From a gamma proteobacterium symbiont of Bathyaustriella thionipta (lineage in GTDB: Bacteria > Pseudomonadota > Gammaproteobacteria > Chromatiales > Chromatiaceae): a stretch of 6,290 nucleotides of DNA. Positions 1 through 6,239 of the stretch are shown here, piece after piece. Each line of letters opens with the position of its first letter. The stretch's first letter is position 1. The translations under genes were made by a program, and so were the position numbers. The notes beneath the pieces are model-generated. The model did not search any database and was not told where the DNA came from. It saw nothing but the letters and a program-made list of their open reading frames with translations. The stretch covers positions 1 through 6,290 of the forward strand of contig JAHXHF010000399.1 of NCBI GenBank assembly GCA_025656895.1, given 5' to 3'.

Positions 1-68
1 GGAAAAAGATTTTGTTTCACTGCTTTTGCGTATGGTGGCTTGATGGCTGACTGTCAGGTTGATTTGGA

Positions 69-97
69 TTTCAGTGAAACTTCAGTTAGTATATACT
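69..97 (+). promoter_or_regulatory. Candidate sigma-70 promoter for the cytochrome b561-pgl pair
   Basis: The -10 candidate TATACT (92-97) matches TATAAT at five of six positions. The hexamer 17 bp upstream, TTTCAG (69-74), is a poor -35 (three of six). Transcription would start near 104, just ahead of the preferred ATG at 134. This makes the upstream in-frame TTG at 59 an unlikely start, because it would lie outside the transcript. Only the -10 is convincing, so this is a weak call. Confidence 0.3.
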
Positions 98-133
98 GCC
101 CAAACCAAAATGATTCGTTCTGCGGAGAAGTTC

Positions 134-889
134 ATGCAGCCTGCCAATATCTATCAATACAAGGTTTGGGATCTTCCCGTTCGCCTGTTTCACTGGATTA
201 ATTTTTTTGCTGTATTGTCCCTGTTGTTTATGGGACTGATGATGCTGTTCAAGAAAGAGCTGGGTATCACTTCTTTAGAAGCCAGGATTGAACTGAAAGA
301 AATTCATGTGTTGATCGGTTATGTGTTTGTTATCAACCTGCTGATTCGACTGGCGTGGGGGTTTATCGGCCAGCGTTTTGCGCGCTGGAGCCAAATATGG
401 CCCACTAAGGCTTTTTTTGCTGAATTGAAAGCTTATCGTGGTTCGATAAAAGCCGGCAAAGCCTTCCATTATGCCGGACATAATCCACTGGGAAGGCTGG
501 CTATCAATCTGCTTTATCTGTTATTGCTGGTGATGGCGGTCAGCGGTCTGGTGCGAGCCGGAACCGATATTTATTTTCCGCCTTTTGGCTCCCTGGCGGC
601 TTCTTATGTGGCTGCCGAAGGAGTTTCTCCTGAACAGATTCATCCCTATGATAAAACCGGTACAGACGCGCAGCATTATGCGGAACTTAAAGAGTTCAAA
701 GGCCCTTTTGGTAGCGTACATTTATATACGGCCTGGATACTGTTATCGATTATCCTGTTGCATGTGGCTGCGGTTATACGGGCCGAGGTGAAGGAAGATG
801 AATCATTAGTTTCGGCCATGATCAGCGGCAGGAAGGGCCTGCCGGGCAAAGCCCGCGATATGGATGAAGATGGCTCATCACAGGGCTAA
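134..889 (+). CDS. Cytochrome b561 family membrane protein (diheme b-type electron carrier)
   Basis: This is a 251-residue integral membrane protein of the cytochrome b561 / Ni-Fe hydrogenase b-subunit type (PF01292-like). Such proteins carry electrons between the quinone pool and a periplasmic or membrane partner through two b hemes. Four hydrophobic segments lie near residues 20-40, 58-78, 120-140 and 196-216. Histidines typical of heme ligation are H20 (in VRLFHW), H58 (in KEIHVLIGY), H196 (in SVHLYTAW) and H210 (in LLHVAAV), and the family GHNPLG motif is at 115-120. The loop between helices 3 and 4 is long, and the tail is charged and probably cytoplasmic. I chose ATG 134 because GGAG at 124-127 sits 6 nt before it and homology-like sequence (YKVWDLPVRLFHW) begins just after. 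The frame is open back to a TTG at 59, but that extension has no ribosome site. The partner is unknown; pgl follows after 6 bp and is probably co-transcribed. Confidence 0.88.
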   Translation: MQPANIYQYKVWDLPVRLFHWINFFAVLSLLFMGLMMLFKKELGITSLEARIELKEIHVLIGYVFVINLLIRLAWGFIGQRFARWSQIWPTKAFFAELKAYRGSIKAGKAFHYAGHNPLGRLAINLLYLLLLVMAVSGLVRAGTDIYFPPFGSLAASYVAAEGVSPEQIHPYDKTGTDAQHYAELKEFKGPFGSVHLYTAWILLSIILLHVAAVIRAEVKEDESLVSAMISGRKGLPGKARDMDEDGSSQG

Positions 890-895
890 CAAGTT

Positions 896-1585
896 ATGAT
901 AGCTCAGCAAAATATACGCTGGCATCCGCAGGCCGATGCGCAGGCGATAGCCGGCTACGCCGCCAGGCATATTCTGGCCAGCGCACAACAGGCAATTTCT
1001 GCTCAGGGCGCATTTTCACTGGTGCTGGCGGGCGGCCGTACCCCTGAAAAAACCTATCGCCTGCTGGCTGAGGCCGGGGCGGACTGGTCGAAATGGCATA
1101 TCTATTTTGGTGATGAACGCTGTTTACCGGCTGATCATGCCGAGCGCAACAGCCGTATGGCTGAGAATGTCTGGTTGAACAAGGTGGATATTCCGGCTGA
1201 AAATATTCATGTTATTCATGCTGAAAAAGGCGCAGAAGTGGCGGCTGCCGAATATGCTGAAGTGTTGCAGGAGGCGCTGCCATTCAGTCTGGTTTTGCTG
1301 GGCATGGGCGAAGACGGTCACACAGCCAGTCTTTTTCCCGGCCATCAGCAGGCTGAATCGGAATGGGTTCATGCGGTGCATGACGCGCCTAAACCTCCGG
1401 CCGACCGGGTCAGCCTCAGTCGCCGGGCGTTGGCGGCTACTTCCGGCTTAATGGTGCTTATTAGTGGCGCCGGAAAACGGCAGGCATTGCAGGCCTGGTG
1501 TAACGGTGAAGATTTACCGGTTGCATCCATTCAACCGGCTTGTGGCGTGGATGTTGTGTTGGACTTGCCGCTCCCTGCATCCTGA
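896..1585 (+). CDS. pgl: 6-phosphogluconolactonase
   Basis: This cytosolic enzyme hydrolyses 6-phospho-D-glucono-1,5-lactone to 6-phosphogluconate, the second step of the oxidative pentose phosphate pathway. It belongs to the DevB/SOL family, related to glucosamine-6-phosphate isomerases. At 229 residues it has the usual family length. Visible family motifs, in order, are the phosphate-binding LAGGRTP (44-50), YFGDERCLP (70-78) and GMGEDGHTASLFPG (136-149), the last carrying the family histidine H142. ATG 896 lies 6 bp after the cytochrome stop. Its only ribosome-site candidate is a weak AGGG (882-885) inside that upstream gene, so translation is probably coupled to it. The gene works with zwf, glk and gnd, which are on the opposite strand and converge on it. 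Being separated from zwf and placed behind a cytochrome gene is less usual than a zwf-pgl pair. The identification is secure. Confidence 0.95.
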   Translation: MIAQQNIRWHPQADAQAIAGYAARHILASAQQAISAQGAFSLVLAGGRTPEKTYRLLAEAGADWSKWHIYFGDERCLPADHAERNSRMAENVWLNKVDIPAENIHVIHAEKGAEVAAAEYAEVLQEALPFSLVLLGMGEDGHTASLFPGHQQAESEWVHAVHDAPKPPADRVSLSRRALAATSGLMVLISGAGKRQALQAWCNGEDLPVASIQPACGVDVVLDLPLPAS

Positions 1586-1619
1586 AGTAGCAATTCAGAT
1601 TGAAGGGTTCTCAGGTTTT
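1581..1619 (+). terminator. Weak hairpin with short T-run between convergent pgl and glk
   Basis: The 25-bp gap between the two stop codons and its flanks can fold. CCTGA (1581-1585) pairs with TCAGG (1611-1615), and TTCA (1594-1597) pairs with TGAA (1601-1604) inside the loop. TTTT at 1616-1619 follows on the + strand. The outer stem is short, the loop is large and the T-run is only four bases, so this is a possible shared end for the two converging transcripts rather than a clear intrinsic terminator. Confidence 0.22.
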
Positions 1620-2591
1620 AATTGATGCATAGCGGGCCGCACCATTGAGGGCGGTGTTCTGATTAAGAATAACCCGCACCGGCATACTTTCCAATAATTC
1701 ACTCATGCGGCCTTTGCGGCTGAAGCCGCGCATAAATTCACCCTGTTGCAGATGCGCCAGTATTTTGGGTGCAATACCGCCACCCAGCCATACGCCACCG
1801 CTGGCCATCAGTTTAAGCGCCAGATTACCGGCTTCCACACCGTACAGATAAACCATCATATCCAAGGCCTGTTTGCATAAGGGGCAGATGCCACTGTCTG
1901 CTGCCTGTGAAATGGAGGCAGCATCCTGTTTATCCACACTGGCATGAACTTCGGTTTTGTTGTGATTGATCAGAAAATCAACAATATTGACCAGACCCAT
2001 GCCGGATACCAGACGTTCCCAACTGACATGTTCGTGCTGTTGTTGCAGGTGTTTCAACAGCGCTATTTCAAGCTCGCTGGAGGGGGAAAAATCACAATGA
2101 CCGCCCTCGCTGGCAAAGGGTTGATAGTCGCTGCCATCATAATACAGGCCGGCTTCACCCAGACCGGTGCCGGCGGCAATCAGGCAGGCGTTTCCTCTGC
2201 TACCCGCTACGCCTTCATGCAGGCTGGCTATTTCATCGCTTTGCAGTGTGGCTATGCCCCAGGCGGTCGCTTCCAGATCATTGATGAGGCCGCAGCGGGG
2301 TAACTTCAGTATTTGTGCCAGTTGTGCCGCATCCACAAGCCAGGGCAGATTGGTGGTTTTGCTGCGACCCTGTTGCACCGGTCCGGCAATGGCGAAACAG
2401 GCTTGCTGTACAGGCGCTGAATATGTCTTGCGGAAAGCCTCAATGATGTCGCTTAAATGATCATAGTCGGCACTGACATAGCGCTGCTGATGGCGTATTT
2501 TGAGCTCGCCATGTTCTGCTTCAAACAGGGCCAGCAGTGTTTTTGTTCCACCGATATCACCAGCCAGTATGCTCAAGGATGGGTGCTCCAT
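1611..2591 (-). CDS. glk: Glucokinase (proteobacterial Glk family)
   Basis: This enzyme phosphorylates glucose with ATP to glucose 6-phosphate in the cytosol, feeding zwf next door. It has 326 residues, close to the 321 of E. coli Glk. Motifs seen in order are the ATP phosphate-1 loop AGDIGGTKT (10-18), AIAGPV (67-72), the substrate stretch TTNLPW (79-84), LINDLEATAWG (102-112) with the expected catalytic aspartate D105, the phosphate-2 motif AAGTGLGEA (139-147), ASEGGHCDF (160-168) and the C-terminal GGVWLGGGIAPK. It lacks the ROK-family cysteine-rich zinc signature, so it belongs to the Glk (PF02685) type. ATG 2591 lies inside the 3' end of zwf (19-bp overlap) and has no clear ribosome site. 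An in-frame TTG at 2576 overlaps the zwf TGA as TTGA and has GGAG nine bases ahead, giving a 321-residue product starting SILAGDIGG after the initiator. It is the last gene of the gnd-zwf-glk operon. Confidence 0.95.
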   Translation of the reverse strand: MEHPSLSILAGDIGGTKTLLALFEAEHGELKIRHQQRYVSADYDHLSDIIEAFRKTYSAPVQQACFAIAGPVQQGRSKTTNLPWLVDAAQLAQILKLPRCGLINDLEATAWGIATLQSDEIASLHEGVAGSRGNACLIAAGTGLGEAGLYYDGSDYQPFASEGGHCDFSPSSELEIALLKHLQQQHEHVSWERLVSGMGLVNIVDFLINHNKTEVHASVDKQDAASISQAADSGICPLCKQALDMMVYLYGVEAGNLALKLMASGGVWLGGGIAPKILAHLQQGEFMRGFSRKGRMSELLESMPVRVILNQNTALNGAARYASIKT

Positions 2592-4084
2592 TGGTGACCG
2601 GCTTTGGCGAGTAAATCATCGGCTTTTTGCGGCCCCCAACTGCCAGCCGCATAATTGGGAAAAGTGCGCGCGGGCAGGGCAGACCAGACATCCAGAATCG
2701 GTTGCACCAGTTCCCAGCCGGCTTCTATATTATCGGCACGTTTGAACAGAGTGGCATCGCCACACATGCAATCGTAGATCAGGGTTTCATAGCCGGTGCT
2801 GGGTTTATCGCCAAAATAATCACTGTAGTTGAATTCCATGTTGACGGTTGACAGCCTTGGCAGGGTGCCCGGCACTTTTGCATTGAACTGCAGGCTGATG
2901 CCTTCATTCGGTTGAATGCGTATCACCAGCCGGTTAGGCGCGACATTGTTGCGTTTCACCAGCGCATCACGAAACATCATGTTGGGCGCGTGGCGGTATT
3001 GAATGACTACTTCGGTACAGCGTTTCGGCAGGCGTTTGCCGGTACGCAGATAAAAGGGCACACCGGCCCAGCGCCAGGTGTCAATCATCAGTTTCAGAGC
3101 GACATAGGTTTCGGTGTTGGAACCATCCGCTATGTCGGGCTCATCACGATAGGCGGGCATTCGATCACCCTGTTCGTTCTGGCCTTCATCGTATTGACCG
3201 CGCACGGCATGAGTCAGCACCATTTCCGGGCTGAATGGCTGTATGCATTTCAGAACCTTGGTTTGTTCATCACGAATGGCATCGGCATTGAATGAATTGG
3301 GGGGCTCCATGGCAATAATGGATAACAGCGCCAGCAGATGATTGGGCACCATGTCACGCATGGCACCGGCATGGTCGTAATAGCTGGCGCGGTTTTCCAC
3401 ACCCAGCGATTCGGCTACTGTGATCTGCACATGGTCTATATAGTGATGATTCCAGATAGGCTCGACCGTGCCATTACCAAAACGGTAGGTCATGATGTTT
3501 TGTACCGTTTCCTTGCCCAGATAATGATCAATACGATAAATCTGGTGTTCCTGAAAACTCTGGTGCAGATTCCGGTTCAGTTCCTGCGCGGATTGCAGAT
3601 CATTCCCGAAGGGTTTTTCTACAATCAGACGGCGCCATAGTCCGTTTTCCTCTTCAGCCAGACCGGAACTTTTCAGACGCTGCGCAATTTCACCGAAGAA
3701 GCGCGGCGGAGTGGCCAGATAAAACAGATAATTACCCGGCGTATTCTGTTCCTTGTCGATCTTCAGCAGTTTCTTTTTCAGGTCTGTATAGGTTTTGTCA
3801 TCCAGAAAATCACCCTGCATATAGTAGGCCCGGGGGATTTTGCTTTGCCACAATTCATCAGAAAAGTGCTTGCCGATATGATCTTCCGCACTTGCTGACA
3901 GGTAATCCCGATAGGCCTGGCTGTCCATGTCGGCGCGGTCAATACCGATCATGGCGAATTCATTGGCGAGTAATTCCTGCGAGGCCAGATGATACAGAGC
4001 CGGCACCAGTTTGCGCCCGGTCAGGTCGCCGGCAGCGCCAAATATAACTATGACCGAAGGGGGTGTTTTTGCAGCAGTTGTCAT
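2573..4084 (-). CDS. zwf: Glucose-6-phosphate 1-dehydrogenase
   Basis: This enzyme oxidises glucose 6-phosphate to 6-phosphogluconolactone with reduction of NAD(P), the entry step of the oxidative pentose phosphate route. From the chosen start it has 503 residues, near the usual 480-510. Visible motifs are the nucleotide-binding GAAGDLTGRKL (16-26), VEKPFG (155-160), the substrate-site signature RIDHYLGKE (184-192) and YYDHAGAMRDM leading to PNH, whose H249 sits 62 residues after the signature histidine, as the catalytic His does in characterised enzymes. The ORF also has an ATG at 4093, but there AAGG touches the start codon directly. From ATG 4084 (the fourth codon) the same AAGGA is 8 nt away, so I prefer 4084. 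gnd ends 50 bp upstream with no terminator between, and glk begins inside the zwf 3' end, so the three are one operon. Cofactor preference cannot be read with confidence. Confidence 0.96.
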   Translation of the reverse strand: MTTAAKTPPSVIVIFGAAGDLTGRKLVPALYHLASQELLANEFAMIGIDRADMDSQAYRDYLSASAEDHIGKHFSDELWQSKIPRAYYMQGDFLDDKTYTDLKKKLLKIDKEQNTPGNYLFYLATPPRFFGEIAQRLKSSGLAEEENGLWRRLIVEKPFGNDLQSAQELNRNLHQSFQEHQIYRIDHYLGKETVQNIMTYRFGNGTVEPIWNHHYIDHVQITVAESLGVENRASYYDHAGAMRDMVPNHLLALLSIIAMEPPNSFNADAIRDEQTKVLKCIQPFSPEMVLTHAVRGQYDEGQNEQGDRMPAYRDEPDIADGSNTETYVALKLMIDTWRWAGVPFYLRTGKRLPKRCTEVVIQYRHAPNMMFRDALVKRNNVAPNRLVIRIQPNEGISLQFNAKVPGTLPRLSTVNMEFNYSDYFGDKPSTGYETLIYDCMCGDATLFKRADNIEAGWELVQPILDVWSALPARTFPNYAAGSWGPQKADDLLAKAGHQWSTHP

Positions 4085-4134
4085 GGACTTCATCCTTATC
4101 TAATCGGAACTACCCGGCTAATCGATCGTTACAT

Positions 4135-5148
4135 TTAATCTTTTTTCTCATGATGCCCGCCAAACTGGAAACGCATGGCGGATAACAATTTATCTCCAAA
4201 ATCAGCTTCACCGCGAGAGTTGAAGCGGTTGAACAAGGCGGCTGTCAGCACATGCGCCGGTGCACCGGTTTCGATCGCTGCCATACTGGTCCAGCGACCT
4301 TCACCGGAATCGGAAACACGGCCGGAAAATTCACTCAATTGTGGACTGTTCTTCAGAGAGATGGCACTTAAATCCAGCAGCCAGGAAGCGACTACGCTGC
4401 CACGCCGCCAGACTTCGGCCACTTCGGCGGTATCAATATTGAACTGATAGTCACGCGGGTTGGCCAGTGGCGAGGTTTCCGCGTCAGCCACATGTTCGGC
4501 ATCACCGGCATTGGCATGTTGCAGAATATTAAAGCCTTCCGCATAAGCCGCCATAATGCCGTATTCAATACCGTTGTGAACCATTTTTACAAAATGTCCG
4601 GCGCCACCGGGGCCGCAATGCAGGTAACCCTGTTCGGAAGGGGATGGATCACCTTCGCGGCCGCCGGTGCGTTCAATATCACCCATACCGGGTGCCAGGC
4701 TGGCAAAAACTGAATCAAGCCGTTCAACCGCGCTGTTGTCACCGCCGATCATCAGGCAATAGCCGCGCTCCAGCCCCCATACGCCACCGCTGGTGCCTAC
4801 ATCCAGATAATGAATGCCGGATTCCTGCAGGCTATCGCCACGGCGAATATCATCCTTGAACCAGGAGTTGCCGCCATCAATCAGTACATCATCAGCCTGC
4901 AATAAGGGCTGGATATCCGCAATAACCGAATCGACCACAGCCGCTGGTACCATCATCCAGATAGCACGGGGTTGTTGCAGTTGTTCTACAAAGTGTTTTA
5001 AATCATCACTGCCTGCGGCGCCTTCTTTCTGCAGTTCCTGTACAGCGTTTTCATTGCGGTCGAAAACCACGCATTCATGACCGTCCTGCATCAGGCGGCG
5101 TGCCATATTGGCGCCCATGCGGCCTAAACCCAGCATTCCTATTTGCAT
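4135..5148 (-). CDS. gnd: 6-phosphogluconate dehydrogenase, decarboxylating, short form (probably NAD-linked)
   Basis: This enzyme oxidatively decarboxylates 6-phosphogluconate to ribulose 5-phosphate and CO2. At 337 residues it is the short GntZ/YqeC-like class, not the roughly 470-residue GndA type. The N-terminal Rossmann domain shows GLGRMG (7-12), and the second beta strand ends in VVFDRN, with acidic D30 where NADP enzymes usually carry N-R-T/S; this suggests NAD (inference). Further motifs are DGGNSW (91-96), DVGTSGGVWG (116-125) and the catalytic stretch GHFVKMVHNGIEYG (184-197) with K188, H191, N192 and E195. EVWRRGSVVASWLLDL (245-260) and SDSGEGRWT (279-287) belong to the helical C-terminal domain. 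ATG 5148 has GGAG (5156-5159, read on the minus strand) 7 nt upstream. It is the first gene of the operon with zwf and glk and is probably driven by the promoter at 5302-5329 through a leader of about 145 nt. Confidence 0.95.
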   Translation of the reverse strand: MQIGMLGLGRMGANMARRLMQDGHECVVFDRNENAVQELQKEGAAGSDDLKHFVEQLQQPRAIWMMVPAAVVDSVIADIQPLLQADDVLIDGGNSWFKDDIRRGDSLQESGIHYLDVGTSGGVWGLERGYCLMIGGDNSAVERLDSVFASLAPGMGDIERTGGREGDPSPSEQGYLHCGPGGAGHFVKMVHNGIEYGIMAAYAEGFNILQHANAGDAEHVADAETSPLANPRDYQFNIDTAEVAEVWRRGSVVASWLLDLSAISLKNSPQLSEFSGRVSDSGEGRWTSMAAIETGAPAHVLTAALFNRFNSRGEADFGDKLLSAMRFQFGGHHEKKD

Positions 5149-5185
5149 TTATGTTCTCCGGATATTCGGTGATTGTTTTTTCCTG

Positions 5186-5197
5186 AATGTTAACATT
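5186..5197. promoter_or_regulatory. Perfect 12-bp palindrome AATGTTAACATT in the gnd leader
   Basis: AATGTTAACATT equals its own reverse complement and lies about 40 bp before the gnd start codon, downstream of the predicted promoter. On the gnd strand it is preceded by TGT, giving TGTAATGTTAACATTCA. That recalls the TGTAAT half-site of HexR (RpiR family), which controls zwf and related sugar genes in many gammaproteobacteria, but the second half-site does not match in register. A binding role is inference, and the regulator is not in the window. Confidence 0.35.
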
Positions 5198-5301
5198 ACA
5201 TAACCGTGTTCGAGGCCAGGGCTACGAGTTTGGCAAGCTTTCAGGGAGTGAATGGACAGGGAGACAGAATGCCACGTTAGCGCAAACAATTCAAAGGATG
5301 A

Positions 5302-5329
5302 TTTATACGCAGAAAGAGGGCGCTTTCAA
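5302..5329 (-). promoter_or_regulatory. Sigma-70-type promoter of the gnd-zwf-glk operon
   Basis: Read on the minus strand, TTGAAA (5329-5324; five of six to TTGACA) and TATAAA (5307-5302; five of six to TATAAT) are separated by 16 bp. Transcription would begin near 5295 and run toward gnd, leaving a leader of about 145 nt. This is the best promoter match seen in the window. Its -35 overlaps the inverted repeat at 5325-5340, a position suited to control by a DNA-binding protein. Confidence 0.6.
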
Positions 5330-5378
5330 ACAGTTTTGAATGCTGAAAAGAGAACTTTTGTGAAGTTTGTGAACTTCA
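5325..5378. repeat. Three consecutive short inverted repeats with 4-nt spacers
   Basis: Three perfect inverted repeats follow each other with almost no gap. They are TTCAAA-CAGT-TTTGAA (5325-5340), AAAAG-AGAA-CTTTT (5346-5359) and TGAAGTT-TGTG-AACTTCA (5361-5378). Their centres are 20 and 17 bp apart. Relative to the predicted gnd transcription start (about 5295) the centres fall near -37, -57 and -74. They could be operator sites on DNA. They could also be hairpins in an RNA, since tetraloops would close all three. The half-sites are related only loosely (AACTT/CTTTT/TTTGAA), so one common protein is not proven. Confidence 0.5.
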
Positions 5379-5431
5379 GGAAATCAATCAGGTGGACACA
5401 GTGCAAAGCAGGCATCCGTTGCGAATTACGC

Positions 5432-5453
5432 CCGGCTAAAGCCGGATATTTTT
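5432..5453 (+). terminator. Intrinsic-terminator-like hairpin facing the + strand
   Basis: CCGGC (5432-5436) and GCCGG (5441-5445) form a five-pair GC stem around TAAA. The + strand then reads ATATTTTTG, with an unbroken run of five T's at 5449-5453. On the minus strand the same hairpin lies 15 bp past the DUF302 stop codon but is followed by GCGTAATTCG, with no T-run, so it is a poor terminator for that gene. No + strand gene that needs it is evident. Confidence 0.45.
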
Positions 5454-5460
5454 GTTGCGT

Positions 5461-5937
5461 TCAGATGTCTCTGCTCTGCTGACGAACAATATCCATAATT
5501 TTGTGAATATCGCTGCTCCAGCGATCCAGATAGGGTGTTAACTCAGCATTTTTCATGAGGCTCTTGAGATCTTCCGGATTGAGTGCGGCAATGACGGTTT
5601 CATCATTTTCTGAAAAAACCACTATTTTCAGGGGCAGAAAGGCGGCCATTTCAGGAAAGCGTTGGCTGAGTTCGCGTGTTTCCTGCAGTTTGCCAAAAAA
5701 GATGGAACGGTAATGATCAGTCTTGTAGCCGGAATGGTGCAGGCCACCATCACATTTCTGGATGTGCGCGACCGCATATCCCTGAGCAATAATCTGTTCC
5801 TGTACCAGGTTCATGGTGTCGTGAAAATCCAGCACGGTTCGCGCCATGATGGGGTGATTGGCAGCGGCGCTGCCGGCCCATAGCATAAGAGCGACTGCAA
5901 TCAATTGACTGTGGAAACGGGTATTGAGAACTTTCAT
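5461..5937 (-). CDS. DUF302-family exported protein
   Basis: This is a 158-residue protein with a typical signal peptide: R7 and H9 near the N-terminus, a hydrophobic core at about 11-22, and SAAA|N giving likely cleavage after A26. The mature part should be periplasmic and about 132 residues long. It reads as a DUF302 domain (PF03625-like): an N-terminal helix (DTMNLVQEQIIAQGYAVAHIQ), a middle RSIFFGKLQETRELSQRFPEMAAFLPLKIVVF block where the family has its fcn..a..ll...P....lPcri.vy pattern, then NDETVIAALNPEDL. The family's usual cysteine after LP is a leucine here (FLPLKI). Its biochemical role is not established. ATG 5937 has GGAGGA (5952-5947 on the minus strand) 9 nt upstream, the strongest ribosome site seen here. 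The start codon overlaps the stop of the upstream DUF302 remnant by 4 bp (ATGA), a sign that the two were translated together. The family assignment is fairly sure and the function unknown. Confidence 0.8.
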   Translation of the reverse strand: MKVLNTRFHSQLIAVALMLWAGSAAANHPIMARTVLDFHDTMNLVQEQIIAQGYAVAHIQKCDGGLHHSGYKTDHYRSIFFGKLQETRELSQRFPEMAAFLPLKIVVFSENDETVIAALNPEDLKSLMKNAELTPYLDRWSSDIHKIMDIVRQQSRDI

Positions 5938-6239
5938 AAGGTGGATTCCTCCATAACATCGAGGATGGTTTCACTCATCTGTGCGGAAAATTCATTCAGT
6001 TGGTCATTATTGAATAAATGCGCAATAACCAGCGGGTTCATTGATATAAGCACGACACCATCATCGGTTTCCAGTACCGTGATACGACAGGGTAATACGG
6101 TGCCGATACGGGGCTCCAGGCACAGCATTTCATACAGGTTGCTGAAATTGCAAAAACGGATGCCTATCTGACGTTTATTGACATGCTCATCATCGCTCAG
6201 GCTAGGGCAATCGGGCTTAAAACAGCTTGATTCTAGAAA
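5934..6239 (-). pseudogene. 5'-truncated DUF302-family gene
   Basis: The open frame encodes 101 residues after an in-frame TAA (6242-6240). RQIGIRFCNFSNLYEMLC followed by LEPRIGTVLPCRITVLETDD is a clear DUF302 core, including the FCN and LPCRI motifs, and VVLISMNPLVIAHL matches the C-terminal part. The N-terminal half expected for the family (the helix ending in a GF/GY turn) is missing. Between the upstream stop and the core there is no ATG, GTG or TTG. The first ATG (6128) falls inside the conserved core, has no ribosome site and would give a 64-residue fragment. Frames further upstream do not supply the missing half. It ends in TGA overlapping the next gene's ATG by 4 bp, so it was probably the first gene of a DUF302 pair. 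A sequencing frameshift or a rare start codon are the alternatives to decay. Confidence 0.6.

Larger units (their letters stand above)
5149..5460. other. Non-coding regulatory interval between gnd and the DUF302 gene
   Basis: This 312-bp stretch has no credible gene. From the gnd side it holds the gnd ribosome site, a 12-bp palindrome (5186-5197), a minus-strand promoter (5302-5329), three short inverted repeats with 4-nt spacers (5325-5378), a direct repeat TTTGTGAA (5357-5364 and 5366-5373, period 9) and a GC-rich hairpin at 5432-5445 followed by T's on the + strand. A + strand reading frame at 5252-5482 has no ribosome site and an unconvincing composition. I see no known riboswitch. Confidence 0.7.

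Noticed and set aside
1..43. Possible C-terminal end of an upstream + strand gene (frame 2, ending VSLLLRMVA then TGA at 41-43)
   Set aside because: Only 13 codons are visible, and a second frame stays open through the same bases; too little to call a gene.
59..133. TTG-initiated N-terminal extension of the cytochrome b561 frame
   Set aside because: No ribosome site precedes 59, a -10 box lies within the extension, and ATG 134 has a well-placed GGAG with family-like sequence right after.
2912..3295. Long + strand open frames opposite zwf (also opposite glk and gnd)
   Set aside because: They are antisense shadows of strongly conserved enzymes, with no ribosome sites and no recognisable domains.
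5231..5247. Sigma-54-like TGGCA at 5231 upstream of the GGA-rich segment
   Set aside because: The matching downstream TTGC element is absent (CAGG instead).
5252..5482. 76-residue + strand ORF in the gnd-DUF302 interval
   Set aside because: It has no ribosome site and a mixed, cysteine-rich composition. It overlaps promoter elements and the terminator hairpin and runs into the DUF302 gene on the other strand; best read as chance.
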